NCBI RefSeq assembly: GCF_001653565.1 | Contig: NZ_LYPB01000096.1 | Coordinates: forward strand, 1-55,113 | Direction of reading: 5' to 3' | DNA length: 55,113 nt | Source of the DNA: Paenibacillus oryzisoli | GTDB lineage: Bacteria > Bacillota > Bacilli > Paenibacillales > NBRC-103111 | Shown here: in pieces, positions 1 to 8,321 of the stretch | Position numbering within the stretch: the stretch's first letter is position 1 | Layout: every line of letters begins with the position of its first letter | Program-made: the position numbers and the translations under genes | The notes under the pieces: generated by a model | The model's database searches: none | Told to the model about the DNA's origin: nothing | What the model saw: the letters and a program-made list of their open reading frames with translations, nothing else

Positions 1-28
1 CACTCGTTGTTCAGTTTTCAAAGATCAA
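1..28 (-). other. rRNA-operon leader-like sequence
   Basis: Read on the minus strand this segment contains CTTTGAAAACTGAACAACG, a sequence familiar from leaders and spacers of rRNA operons in Bacillus and Paenibacillus. It lies downstream of two rRNA-type promoters that also point left. I infer that a 16S rRNA gene starts a short way outside the left edge. No mature rRNA sequence is present in the window. Confidence 0.55.
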
Positions 29-69
29 TTTCTTTCGTCCGCTACCGTGTTACCGAAGCAGCGAGAAGT

Positions 70-99
70 AATATACCATATGAACTTGTCCGAATGCAA
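70..99 (-). promoter_or_regulatory. rRNA-type promoter P2 (minus strand)
   Basis: The minus strand shows a -35 TTGCAT (94-99), an 18-bp spacer and a -10 TATATT (70-75). An A/T-rich run lies upstream at 100-120, resembling the UP-like tract of strong rrn promoters. The sequence just downstream of the -10 (a GCTGCTTCGG-like stretch) is echoed after the other promoter. This looks like the second of two tandem promoters for an rRNA operon to the left. Confidence 0.6.
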
Positions 100-174
100 G
101 AACTTTTTTTGAAAAATTTCTTTCATTCATTCATTCATTCATTCTTCTGTTCGACCGCCGAAGCGACAAGGAGT

Positions 175-203
175 AATATAACAAATCCGCCAAAGGATTG
201 CAA
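175..203 (-). promoter_or_regulatory. rRNA-type promoter P1 (minus strand)
   Basis: The minus strand shows a -35 TTGCAA (198-203), a 17-bp spacer and a -10 TATATT (175-180), preceded by an A-tract. The motif and its downstream GTCGCTTCGGCGG stretch resemble those of the promoter 105 bp further on. The tandem P1/P2 arrangement is the usual one for Bacillus-type rrn operons. A (CATT)n run of five to six units lies between the two promoters (about 121-143). Confidence 0.58.
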
Positions 204-231
204 GTTTTTTAAACCTGGTAAAAAACGGAAT

Positions 232-263
232 AAAAAAGGCTCTGGCACAAACGCACCAGAGCC
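232..263 (-). terminator. Terminator of the purine permease gene
   Basis: Read on the minus strand, an 8-bp perfect stem (GGCTCTGG/CCAGAGCC) is followed by six T residues. It lies directly after the permease stop codon at 271 and ahead of the rrn promoters, which keeps the two transcription units apart. Confidence 0.85.
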
Positions 264-270
264 TCCCTAT

Positions 271-1680
271 TTAACCTTGGCTTCCAATAAAGATGTACCG
301 TGCAATGATTAGAATCGCTAGAACCCACATTAACCAGTGAATGCTGTATTTCTTCTCACTTTTGCCACTGAGATTAGCTGCTGCAGCAAGAACGACATAA
401 GTAACGATACCGAAGGAAATCCCGTTCGCAATGTTGTATGTGAAAGGCATCATTACGATTGTAAGGAATGCTGGAATCGCGATAACGAAGTCTTGGAAGT
501 CAATCTCTTTGATAGATTGAACCATAAGAACACCAACCACGATTAAGGCAGCTGCTGTTGCTGAACCAGGAATTAACATAACAATTGGCGCTAAGAACAG
601 GGCAAGCAAGAAACATAAACCTGTAGTTACTGCCGTTAAACCTGTACGTCCACCCTCAGCGACACCTGCTGAGCTCTCAACAAATGCGGTTACTGTGCTC
701 GTTCCTACTAGTGCTCCGCCGCTAACGCCAATCGCATCTACGAACATCGCTTTACCAACGCGCTTCGTGCCCTCTTCTTTGTTCTTCATAATACCAGCAC
801 GAGTCGCTGTCCCTACCATCGTACCAAATGTATCGAATAACTCAACGAACGTAAAAGTAACGATAACAGAAACGATTCCTGTTGTCATAACTCCCGCGAA
901 ATCAAAATCACCAAAACGAAGTTTAGACATATCTGGTACCCACGTTGTTTGGTCGCTAGTTAATGTGGCTAAATCAACCATACCCATGAAATAACCAACG
1001 ACTGTTGTTCCTAGAATTCCGAACAGGATCGCGCCACGCACACGCATAACCAGCAATATCGAAATCAACAAAATGCCAACGAGTGTTAAAATAACACCTT
1101 TATTTTCTAATGACCCCATGTGAAAAATAGTTTCAAAAGAAAGAACATCCGTAAACTGATGGGCTTTAATATCATTTCCTGATTCAACGGCTACCGTAAG
1201 AATACCGCTGTTTTTAAAACCGATCATGGCGATAAACAAGCCAATTCCCACAGTGATCGCATGCTTCAAGCTGTCCGGGATAGCGACGAGAAGCATTTGA
1301 CGCATTTTGGTAATCGTAAGGATGATAAAAATAATCCCCGAAATAAACACGGCTGTGAGTGCCATCGAAAACGTAAATTTACCTTGTGAGGTCAAAATAA
1401 TCGTCGCGAAGTACGCATTCAAGCCCATGCCCGGTGCTAACGCTACAGGAAAATTAACAAAAAGCCCCATAGCAATCGTCATCACACCTGCTGCAATCGC
1501 TGTAGCCAAGAAAATGGATGTCCAGTCTCCGCCAGTTGCTCCTGTTTTAAAAGCACTCAGGATATCTGGATTTACCGCAAGGATGTAAGCCATCGTCATG
1601 AACGTCGTAATTCCTGCCATGATTTCTGTTCTTACCGTGGTGCCATTTTGTTTCAACTTAAAAAAACGATCCAAATTCAT
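271..1680 (-). CDS. NCS2 family purine permease (PbuG/AzgA-like)
   Basis: A 469-residue polytopic membrane protein of the AzgA/PbuG branch of the NCS2 nucleobase transporters, likely importing guanine and/or hypoxanthine. The N-terminal region (EIMAGITTFMTMAYI) and the repeated Gly-rich hydrophobic segments (APGMGLNAYF, TVGIGLF) are typical. The start at 1680 is chosen because an AGGAGG site lies 8 bp upstream; the longer frame to 1716 would run into the riboswitch terminator. The gene has its own promoter, purine riboswitch and terminator, so it is a monocistronic unit whose expression should fall when guanine-type purines are plentiful. guaA lies nearby on the same strand but is separated by terminators. 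Family assignment is firm; the exact substrate is inferred from the riboswitch type. Confidence 0.93.
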   Translation of the reverse strand: MNLDRFFKLKQNGTTVRTEIMAGITTFMTMAYILAVNPDILSAFKTGATGGDWTSIFLATAIAAGVMTIAMGLFVNFPVALAPGMGLNAYFATIILTSQGKFTFSMALTAVFISGIIFIILTITKMRQMLLVAIPDSLKHAITVGIGLFIAMIGFKNSGILTVAVESGNDIKAHQFTDVLSFETIFHMGSLENKGVILTLVGILLISILLVMRVRGAILFGILGTTVVGYFMGMVDLATLTSDQTTWVPDMSKLRFGDFDFAGVMTTGIVSVIVTFTFVELFDTFGTMVGTATRAGIMKNKEEGTKRVGKAMFVDAIGVSGGALVGTSTVTAFVESSAGVAEGGRTGLTAVTTGLCFLLALFLAPIVMLIPGSATAAALIVVGVLMVQSIKEIDFQDFVIAIPAFLTIVMMPFTYNIANGISFGIVTYVVLAAAANLSGKSEKKYSIHWLMWVLAILIIARYIFIGSQG

Positions 1681-1714
1681 TCTACTACTCCTCCTAAAAC
1701 GAATGGTGGACAGC

Positions 1715-1748
1715 AAAAAACCCGGAATCGTGGTATCTGATTCCGGGT
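1715..1748 (-). terminator. Riboswitch-controlled terminator (expression platform)
   Basis: On the minus strand a 10-bp perfect stem (ACCCGGAATC/GATTCCGGGT) is followed by a run of T residues. It sits between the purine aptamer and the permease ribosome binding site. This is the arrangement of an OFF riboswitch that terminates transcription when ligand is bound. The antiterminator pairing was not worked out in detail. Confidence 0.85.
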
Positions 1749-1832
1749 ACGAAAAAGGAGCCTACCATATGAGGGCTGCCTTCAAAAATGTGAAGTCAAA
1801 GTACAAACTCATACGGATATCGTTCCTTTTTT

Positions 1833-1896
1833 TCGTAGCCAGATCATTTGCGGTGATCTCGTAGAAACTCTCAGGCCAATTCCCGAGATTATACGA
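1833..1896 (-). promoter_or_regulatory. Purine riboswitch, guanine/hypoxanthine type
   Basis: The minus strand carries the conserved purine aptamer: P1 arms CGTAT/TACG, GGCCTGAGAGTTTCTAC around P2 and J2/3, loop L3 CCGCAAA, and a 6-bp P3 (AGATCA/TGATCT). The specificity position in J3/1 is C (GCTA), which in this family pairs with guanine or hypoxanthine; adenine sensors carry U there. The P3/J3-1 boundary is slightly unusual, reading GGCTA where ACTA is common. It is followed by a terminator and then the permease gene. Confidence 0.92.
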
Positions 1897-1917
1897 AAAA
1901 CTGTTATCCAATTTCAT

Positions 1918-1946
1918 ATTCTAGTGAAGAATTGAGCAAGTGTCAA
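1918..1946 (-). promoter_or_regulatory. Sigma-A promoter of the permease unit
   Basis: Minus strand: a perfect -35 TTGACA (1941-1946), a 17-bp spacer, and -10 TAGAAT (1918-1923). Transcription would start near 1911, about 15 bp before the riboswitch aptamer. Confidence 0.82.
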
Positions 1947-1947
1947 T

Positions 1948-1998
1948 AAAAAAGACGAACAATACAAGGGTAATGTTTCCCATATCGTTCGTCTTTTT
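1948..1998 (-). terminator. Terminator after the DUF1304 gene
   Basis: The inverted repeat AAAAAGACGAAC/GTTCGTCTTTTT has T-runs on both strands. It lies downstream of the DUF1304 gene and just upstream of the permease promoter, insulating the two units; its edge overlaps the permease -35 box. Confidence 0.75.
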
Positions 1999-2046
1999 CT
2001 AGTTACCATTCATATTCCCATTCAATGGCAATCATCGCTCACATTA

Positions 2047-2409
2047 CTAGCTTAGAAGGACAAAAACGAGCGCCGCTAGAGCAGGCAATCCCTGAACGAG
2101 CAGAATGGATTTCTTGGCAGTAAAGCCTCCGAATACAGCCGCTACTAGCACGCACACGAGAAAAAAAATCTCGATGGAGCGCCCGATCGATGCATCCGGA
2201 TGAACAAGCCCCCATACAAGACCTGCTGCCAGAAAACCATTGTATAACCCTTGATTGGCTGCCAACCCCTTCGTTATCTGGGCATTCTCCTTGGTCATAC
2301 CGAACGACTTCATTGCCCGCGGTGTTGTCCATAGGAACATTTCCAACACAAGGATATACAAATGCTCAAACGCAACAAGCCCGACCAAAACCAATGCAAT
2401 CACTGCCAT
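2047..2409 (-). CDS. DUF1304 family small membrane protein
   Basis: A 120-residue integral membrane protein with about four predicted transmembrane helices. The sequence (EHLYILVLEMFLWTTP near the N-terminus, GLAANQGLYNGFLAAGL in the middle, a C-terminal LVQGLPALAALVFVLL helix) matches my recollection of the DUF1304 family, whose members are of this length and have no established function. The ATG at 2409 follows a GAGGAATT ribosome binding site. It stands alone between the guaA terminator upstream and its own terminator downstream. Nothing in its surroundings assigns a role. Confidence 0.82.
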   Translation of the reverse strand: MAVIALVLVGLVAFEHLYILVLEMFLWTTPRAMKSFGMTKENAQITKGLAANQGLYNGFLAAGLVWGLVHPDASIGRSIEIFFLVCVLVAAVFGGFTAKKSILLVQGLPALAALVFVLLS

Positions 2410-2486
2410 AACAATTCCTCCATAGTACTCCAGATTATTAGTGTTCCTATAAATGTAACATATTTATCCATTCTTATCGTTCACAA

Positions 2487-2533
2487 ATAAAAGACTCTCC
2501 TCCAGCTAATATACTGCTCGAAGAGAGTCTTGC
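2487..2533 (-). terminator. guaA terminator
   Basis: The inverted repeat AAGACTCTC/GAGAGTCTT has an A/T-rich loop and, on the minus strand, a following TTTTATTT. It lies 33 bp beyond the guaA stop codon. Confidence 0.78.
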
Positions 2534-2566
2534 TTTCACACTATTCGTGTTGATTAAACTACCAGC

Positions 2567-4105
2567 CTATTCCCACTCAATCGTAGCAGGCGGTTTGGAC
2601 GTAATGTCGTAGACAATACGGTTAACATTCTCCACTTCGTTCACGATACGAACGGAAATCTTCTCAAGCACGTCCCAAGGGATACGAGCCCAGTCAGCTG
2701 TCATGCCGTCGATGGACGTAACTGCACGGATACCTACGGTGTAGGAATACGTTCTAGCATCGCCCATAACGCCCACGCTCTTCATGCCAGGAAGCGCCGT
2801 GAAGTACTGCCAGATCTCGCGATCCAGGCCAGCTTTGGCGATTTCGTCGCGCAGGATGGCGTCGGATTCACGAACGATTTTCAGCTTATCTTCGGTAACT
2901 TCACCTAGAACACGGATGGCTAGACCCGGACCTGGGAATGGCTGTCTCCATACGATTGCTGAAGGAAGACCACACTCTTCGCCGACTTTACGAACTTCGT
3001 CTTTGAATAGTGTTTTCAATGGTTCGATGAGCTTGAACTTCATATCTTTCGGCAGGCCGCCAACGTTATGGTGGGATTTGATCGTTTGCGCGGTAGCTGT
3101 ACCACTCTCAACGATATCCGTGTACAACGTACCTTGCGCCAAGAAAGTAAAGTCATCGAATTTACTTGATTCTTCTTCAAACACGCGAATGAATTCGGTG
3201 CCGATGATTTTACGTTTTTGCTCCGGATCCGCTACGCCAGCTAATTTGCCAAGGAAGCGGTCCTTCGCATCGATTTTGACAACTTTCATATCAAACTTGC
3301 CGACAAATGTCTCCATAACGCTTTCGCCTTCGCCTTGGCGAAGCAAACCATGGTCAATGAACATACATGTCAATTGCGCACCGATAGCTTTGTGAAGCAA
3401 GATCGCAACAACAGAGGAATCTACGCCGCCGCTTAGTGCGCAAAGCACTTTTTTGTCGCCAACTTCTGCACGAAGCTCTTTAACCATATCTTCCACGAAG
3501 GATGACATCGTCCAATCACCGACACAACCACACACTTCATAGATGAAGTTGTGAATCATTTCGTTTCCTTGAACTGAATGACGAACCTCAGGGTGGAACT
3601 GGACTGCATGGATTTTGCGGTCACGGTTGCTCATTGCAGCAATTGGAAGTGATTCCGTGCTTGCTTCAACCACAAAGCCGTCTGGTAGGACGGAAACATG
3701 GTCACCATGACTCATCCATACCGTTTGTTTGGCTTCTAGGCCTTTGACTAGCGGGCTTTGATTCGAGAACTCTAGATCTGCTTTGCCGTATTCACGCGTA
3801 TGTGCGCGTTCAACTTTTCCGTTCAATTGGTGGGCAATCAACTGCATCCCATAGCAAATACCTAAGATTGGAATACCCAAATCGAAAATGCCAGCGTCAA
3901 CCGAAGGAGCTCCTTCGCCATAAACACTTGCAGGTCCGCCGGAGAATACGATCCCCTTCGGGTTAATCTCACGAATTTTATCAACCGTTGTATTGTGCGG
4001 CAGCAATTCGCTGTACACGCCTAAATCACGGATTCGTCTTGCAATCAGTTGGTTATATTGGCCTCCAAAATCTAAAACGACGATCAATTCACTTGGTTTA
4101 CTCAT
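2567..4105 (-). CDS. guaA: GMP synthase (glutamine-hydrolysing)
   Basis: Converts XMP to GMP using ATP and glutamine, the last step of guanine nucleotide synthesis. At 512 residues it has the full family length. The N-terminal class I glutaminase domain (about 1-195) has the nucleophile Cys84 in GICYGMQ and the His171/Glu173 pair in QFHPEV. The ATP-pyrophosphatase domain has the SGGVDS loop at 225-230, and the C-terminal dimerisation domain ends in TIEWE. The ATG at 4105 has an AGGAGGT site 7 bp upstream. A possible promoter (TTTACA, 17 bp, TTAAAA) lies at 4182-4210. I see no riboswitch ahead of this gene, unlike the permease. Product and symbol are certain. Confidence 0.98.
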   Translation of the reverse strand: MSKPSELIVVLDFGGQYNQLIARRIRDLGVYSELLPHNTTVDKIREINPKGIVFSGGPASVYGEGAPSVDAGIFDLGIPILGICYGMQLIAHQLNGKVERAHTREYGKADLEFSNQSPLVKGLEAKQTVWMSHGDHVSVLPDGFVVEASTESLPIAAMSNRDRKIHAVQFHPEVRHSVQGNEMIHNFIYEVCGCVGDWTMSSFVEDMVKELRAEVGDKKVLCALSGGVDSSVVAILLHKAIGAQLTCMFIDHGLLRQGEGESVMETFVGKFDMKVVKIDAKDRFLGKLAGVADPEQKRKIIGTEFIRVFEEESSKFDDFTFLAQGTLYTDIVESGTATAQTIKSHHNVGGLPKDMKFKLIEPLKTLFKDEVRKVGEECGLPSAIVWRQPFPGPGLAIRVLGEVTEDKLKIVRESDAILRDEIAKAGLDREIWQYFTALPGMKSVGVMGDARTYSYTVGIRAVTSIDGMTADWARIPWDVLEKISVRIVNEVENVNRIVYDITSKPPATIEWE

Positions 4106-4202
4106 ATCCGACCTCCTAGGTTCATAGCGATTGAAGATTGGGCAGAACCCTTGTCTACTTACCGCTATTTCTAGGTACTAATTTTAAACATTAGGCACCT
4201 AG

Positions 4203-4272
4203 GATGTAAAGGGGTTTAATGTGTCTTTTGGATGGCTTTCCTAATCGCTGTAATTTCCCGCTTCGGATAGAG
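4203..4272 (-). pseudogene. Remnant of a second transglutaminase C-terminus
   Basis: Positions 4216-4269 on the minus strand translate to YPKREITAIRKAIQKTH followed by a stop. This matches YSKQEIAAIWQAIQKAH, the last residues of the transglutaminase gene ending at 4599. The DNA match covers about 55 bp with 9 mismatches and runs to the same stop codon. Upstream of the match the frame no longer resembles transglutaminase. The remnant lies 330 bp beyond the intact gene in the same orientation, so it looks like the tail of a decayed tandem copy. The DNA between (4273-4598) holds no gene I would support. Confidence 0.65.
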
Positions 4273-4598
4273 CAGCATTTGCGGCATTAGAACGACAGCA
4301 CTCCTAAGACTTAGATTAAGTTTTTGCAAAGTAAGCCAGTTTATTCTTTAGGAAACAAATAAATGGACACAAGCATATAAAAACATCAATTAAGCATTGG
4401 CAGCGGTGATTTAGTGATATGAAAACAGCTTTAGCAGGGATGCTTTCACCAATAACAACTAGGAAATAATCTTCAAACAGCAAAATAACCCTTTCTAGTT
4501 CGCACCAGATAAGGGTTATTGGCATAGGCACCGAATCGAACATCGAAAGAATCAAGAGCATCGGCATCGTGCTGACCTGCCTAAGGTGTATAGAGAGG

Positions 4599-7112
4599 TT
4601 AATGTGCCTTTTGAATCGCTTGCCAAATCGCTGCTATTTCCTGCTTCGAATAGGTCAAAGCACGCGCTGGATCGTAGCGGACACTTTCATAGATGTGAGC
4701 GAACGTCATCAATGCCTGTTGTTGCCCTTGATGGGTCACCTGAAGATTCATGACATATTCGCGAACCGTTTGATTGGCAGGTTTAGCACCGTATTTGCGG
4801 AAAAGCTGTCTCCACAAACGATCCATATACGGCGTCAAAGGATGGTGCTGATTGGCAGGTCCATTATCGTAACTGGGGAACGCCACTCCTCTATGCAACA
4901 AGTAACCTTGCCGTCTTAGTACGATATATAGACCAACAAGTAGAGCGATACAGCAGATAAGAATGAAAATAACACGCTTATAAGCCGTTACGAATTGGAT
5001 AAGATTGTTCTTCCCTGTATGCAACCATTCACCAGATTGGGCGATGACGGATCGCGTCACTGGCGTATTCGTAAGGGAAGCTGTCATTCCTAACTGTTCC
5101 ATGGTTGCTGTCGTCAGCCTATCTCTTGATTGGTCCGCGGATATCCCGGAGAAACCTGGAGTCGGCTCGAATGGCACCCAACCCATCGACGGGAAGTACA
5201 CCTCTACCCATGAATGGGCATCTTGATTGCGAACGACAACTTCATGCAGCCCATTATCATCCGTGGCGCCTACAGTTCCTTGCGCAAATCCCTTCACCCA
5301 CCGAGCGGGTACCCCGACAGAACGAAGCATAACGACCATCGCCGTGGAAAAATGATCACAATACCCTGTTCGATCCACGAACAGGAAATGACTGACGAAA
5401 TCTTCGCTGCGGCTGGGATTGGTAGGTTTTTCGAGACTATAGGGAAAGGTTTGGCTCAAATATTGCTCGATCGCTACGGCCTTGGCATAAGGCGTCAACC
5501 GATTCTCTGTGACTTGTTCGGCCGTGCTCCGTACTGTCCGCGGCAGCGTTGCGGGTAATTGCAAATATTCGTTCGTAATCTCTTCGGGATAATCCCCGAT
5601 GTCTGTGTTCAACAGCTCCGGATTTTCCTTAACGGGTTGAACGGTGATTTTGTAATACGACAGCGGTTCAGCGATTTCCGGCAAGGTTGTTAAGCCACTC
5701 GCTTCGGAAGTCCGAAGACTCCCCGACGACAGCAGCTTCCCTTTCTCACTCAAAAGCATGTCTACACTGCGCAGCCCACCACCAACGAATAATTGTTTAT
5801 TCGCAGACTTCCCATTTAGTAAAACCTCTTGCTGCACAACAGGAGAAGTTAACGATGGCGCAGAGGCTATAAAAGGCTCTAGCTTTTGAGTTGGCTGGCT
5901 CCAGCCTTTGCCATCGTAGAAGCTTTTGGATTCGCCGCGCCAGTAAGTTAATTCGGAGGTTTTGGCCGTAAACACGGGTGACGTGTCCACCTGGAGTGGA
6001 CCGCCTAAGGAGGTATCGTTCTGACCGTAACCCGAAGTCGCTACAGCGGGGCTTACTCCTGTTTCCTCCTCATAGAGCTCAAACAAACGATCATACCAAT
6101 GCGCCCAGCTCACTGGTTTCATTAAAGGCTCGGCATTCGTTTGTTTCGCCGATAACCAGCCAACGCCCGACAACATGCCGACAACGATCACACTGATGAT
6201 CAGCCATTGCAAATAATTACGTGAACGTACGGCCGTTACACGATAGGTCTGTTCGATTCTTGAAAGATTGAGAATGGCCAGCAGAAGCAACCCATAACCT
6301 AATGTGCGGATAATTCCTTGCACGGTATCTGCCCCTAATACAAGCTGAATCCCAACGAGATAGATCAAGGTAGCCATCACAAACCAAAGACTATGCTGTC
6401 TTTGGAGCATTAGTGCTTGAACAACCGAGAGGAGCAAAGCCCAACCCATTAGAAATAGGAGTGTACGCATTTCGCCGCTGATCATGTCAAAATGAGCCTG
6501 TACGATATAGAGAATATCTTGCACGAGCGTTCTCGCGAGCGAGAGAATCCATCCTCCTGCAAGCACGGTATCTCGGTTAAACATATAACCTATAAAAACC
6601 AGAATTATGCTGGACTTCGCTAACCAACCCCATCCATACGGGACGCGGAAACAATCCAGTGCAAGACACAGAGCAAACACGACAAGAATCGGTCCAATTT
6701 GGATCACCTCATCGCCCATCCAGGCCAAAGGTCGCAGCCACTCCGAGAGAAGAAGGAACAGCAACAATGTGATGAGACCATCTCGGAAGAGATTAATGTG
6801 CGCCTGCGGCTGGTTGTCTGCGCGGAAGATGAGCTGTGATGGGATCCGAGAAGACGTGTCTAGGTGGGAGGGATTCACTTGCATATTGCTAGTGTGCGGA
6901 TTGTCTAAGTTCGCGTTACCTGACTGGGAAGATCTTAAGTCCGATGTGTCCGAACGGGAAGATCCTAACTTCGAAGTGCGAGAGCGCGAGGTTCCTAAGT
7001 CCGAAGTGCCCAAAAGGGAAGATCCTAAATCCGAAGTGCCCGAACGTAAAAATCCTAAGTGCGATTTACGAGAGCGCGCATGCCCCCCGCGGCGTGGTTC
7101 AAGCGGTTGCAT
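4599..7112 (-). CDS. Transmembrane transglutaminase-like protein (DUF3488/TgpA type)
   Basis: A protein of about 837 residues: a polar N-terminal tail (to about 105), a cluster of seven to eight transmembrane helices (about 110-325), an extracytoplasmic transglutaminase-like domain with a Cys-His-acid triad (about Cys585 in RTGYCDHF, His633 in DAHSWVEV, Glu649 in FEPTP), a further membrane helix (about 710-730) and a cytoplasmic tail. This is the TgpA/DUF3488 layout. The usual Asp of the triad appears as Glu. The ATG at 7112 is chosen because GGGGG lies 8 bp upstream; it overlaps the end of the DUF58 gene by 14 bp, implying coupled translation. It is the third gene of a MoxR-DUF58-transglutaminase operon, a widespread trio of unsettled function. 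The N-terminal tail contains six 10-residue repeats. Confidence 0.9.
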   Translation of the reverse strand: MQPLEPRRGGHARSRKSHLGFLRSGTSDLGSSLLGTSDLGTSRSRTSKLGSSRSDTSDLRSSQSGNANLDNPHTSNMQVNPSHLDTSSRIPSQLIFRADNQPQAHINLFRDGLITLLLFLLLSEWLRPLAWMGDEVIQIGPILVVFALCLALDCFRVPYGWGWLAKSSIILVFIGYMFNRDTVLAGGWILSLARTLVQDILYIVQAHFDMISGEMRTLLFLMGWALLLSVVQALMLQRQHSLWFVMATLIYLVGIQLVLGADTVQGIIRTLGYGLLLLAILNLSRIEQTYRVTAVRSRNYLQWLIISVIVVGMLSGVGWLSAKQTNAEPLMKPVSWAHWYDRLFELYEEETGVSPAVATSGYGQNDTSLGGPLQVDTSPVFTAKTSELTYWRGESKSFYDGKGWSQPTQKLEPFIASAPSLTSPVVQQEVLLNGKSANKQLFVGGGLRSVDMLLSEKGKLLSSGSLRTSEASGLTTLPEIAEPLSYYKITVQPVKENPELLNTDIGDYPEEITNEYLQLPATLPRTVRSTAEQVTENRLTPYAKAVAIEQYLSQTFPYSLEKPTNPSRSEDFVSHFLFVDRTGYCDHFSTAMVVMLRSVGVPARWVKGFAQGTVGATDDNGLHEVVVRNQDAHSWVEVYFPSMGWVPFEPTPGFSGISADQSRDRLTTATMEQLGMTASLTNTPVTRSVIAQSGEWLHTGKNNLIQFVTAYKRVIFILICCIALLVGLYIVLRRQGYLLHRGVAFPSYDNGPANQHHPLTPYMDRLWRQLFRKYGAKPANQTVREYVMNLQVTHQGQQQALMTFAHIYESVRYDPARALTYSKQEIAAIWQAIQKAH
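6896..7075. repeat. 30-bp in-frame tandem repeat (6 units)
   Basis: Six consecutive, imperfect 30-bp units encode 10-residue repeats of the form SGTSDLGSSR in the N-terminal tail of the transglutaminase-like protein. Units start at about 6896, 6926, 6956, 6986, 7016 and 7046. The core on the plus strand is GATCCTAAGTCCGAAGTGCC. The tail is predicted to be disordered and cytoplasmic, so copy number changes would be tolerated. The Ser/Thr-rich composition is unlike the rest of the protein. Confidence 0.82.
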
Positions 7113-8310
7113 CCTGAGCACCCCCTTGCCTTGGCCACTGGCTCTGCGGATGCGGCACTTCCGTGAAGCTGCAGCCTACGGCCTGCAGCTGCGAAGCCCC
7201 CTCTCGCTCTGCGACCGAGAGGGAAGGCCTTGCGTGCACGTAGATCACGTGCACGGCCCTGCGCCTGGTGCGCGCGTCAGCCACCGCGCGCACCAGCGCC
7301 ATATCCAGCGTCGATGTGATGCACAGCATCGACGCATGGGGCGGCAAGTCCCCCGCCTCTTTCCTGACGAGGTCAGGAAAGGGCATGGTGGGCTTGCCGC
7401 CAACGCTCGCGAGTACTTCGTACGCGAGCGTTAGATCGGGGCGAATCGTCGGTGCGATTCGCCTTGCACTTGCGGAGCTGCAGGCGAAGCCGCAGCTCTC
7501 TCGCCCGCCCGCTGCGGCTTCGAAGAAGCCGGCCGCCAGGGCGACGCCCTTCTCAAGCAGCGGCTGAGCCGCCTCTGCTTGGCCCGCCGCAGGCGCCACA
7601 TCGAGCAGCAGCATCCACTTCGTGGAGGCGGCCTGCTCGGGGTCTTTGGTCATCAGACGGCTCAGGCGAGCCGTCGATTTCCAGTGGATGCGGTGATACG
7701 GATCACCGCTGGCGTAATCGCGAACGGAGGAGATGAGCGACGTTTCGCCCTTTGAACTAAGCGTTGTAGAACCTTCATCGGATTGAAACGTCATCCCGCT
7801 CCGCCCCAAAGCATCCGGTCGTGGATACACAACATAACGCTGTAAATCTTCTCTCTGTACTTTGCGCAATGCGAAGCCAAAGAGATCTCCCGCAGCAGCT
7901 TCAAGATGAGCAAAGCGATAGCTTCCTCGCATGAGGTGTGTGATTCGGTAGGGCAGGATAATTGACTTCTGGAACCAAGGGAGGAGCAGCTTGCTGTACG
8001 TCAGCTTTCTCCCACTTCCTTCATGAATCCACGTTTCTTTCAAGAGCAGCCACGGCAATGGAACCCATGAACGATGCTGGAGCTCCAGCACAATCGTCAC
8101 ATCTTCACCCGCGAGGAACACATCACCTGATAGACGCCGATTCACATTCAACCCATTCAGCGCAAATACATAAAACAATCCTGCCTGTACCCAGATCAAA
8201 GATAAACAGATACCGAGATACCACGCAGCGAATCCGCCTTGGCGATATGCCAAATAGATCACCAATACACAACTGACGAGCAATATCGTCGTCTTCCCCC
8301 AGCTTCTCAT
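7099..8310 (-). CDS. DUF58 domain-containing protein
   Basis: A 403-residue protein with two N-terminal transmembrane helices (TTILLVSCVLVIYLAY and the next hydrophobic stretch) followed by a beta-rich segment and the DUF58 region, a von Willebrand-A-like fold. The family signature VRDYASGDPYHRIHWKSTAR is present near residue 225. The ATG at 8310 follows AGGGGG 9 bp upstream and lies 11 bp after the MoxR stop codon; a longer frame to 8445 would overlap MoxR and lacks a site. DUF58 proteins usually pair with a MoxR ATPase and a transmembrane transglutaminase, as here. The 3' part (about 7100-7600) is markedly GC-rich. Confidence 0.9.
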   Translation of the reverse strand: MRSWGKTTILLVSCVLVIYLAYRQGGFAAWYLGICLSLIWVQAGLFYVFALNGLNVNRRLSGDVFLAGEDVTIVLELQHRSWVPLPWLLLKETWIHEGSGRKLTYSKLLLPWFQKSIILPYRITHLMRGSYRFAHLEAAAGDLFGFALRKVQREDLQRYVVYPRPDALGRSGMTFQSDEGSTTLSSKGETSLISSVRDYASGDPYHRIHWKSTARLSRLMTKDPEQAASTKWMLLLDVAPAAGQAEAAQPLLEKGVALAAGFFEAAAGGRESCGFACSSASARRIAPTIRPDLTLAYEVLASVGGKPTMPFPDLVRKEAGDLPPHASMLCITSTLDMALVRAVADARTRRRAVHVIYVHARPSLSVAEREGASQLQAVGCSFTEVPHPQSQWPRQGGAQDATA

Positions 8311-8321
8311 GTGATGGCCCC

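Noticed and set aside
4316..4567. An 83-codon hydrophobic minus-strand frame between guaA and the transglutaminase gene
   Set aside because: No convincing ribosome binding site, no family similarity, and it lies in DNA left by a decayed duplication.
7268..7736. Long plus-strand frames opposite the DUF58 gene
   Set aside because: They are shadows caused by high GC content in the 3' part of that gene; no starts with ribosome binding sites.
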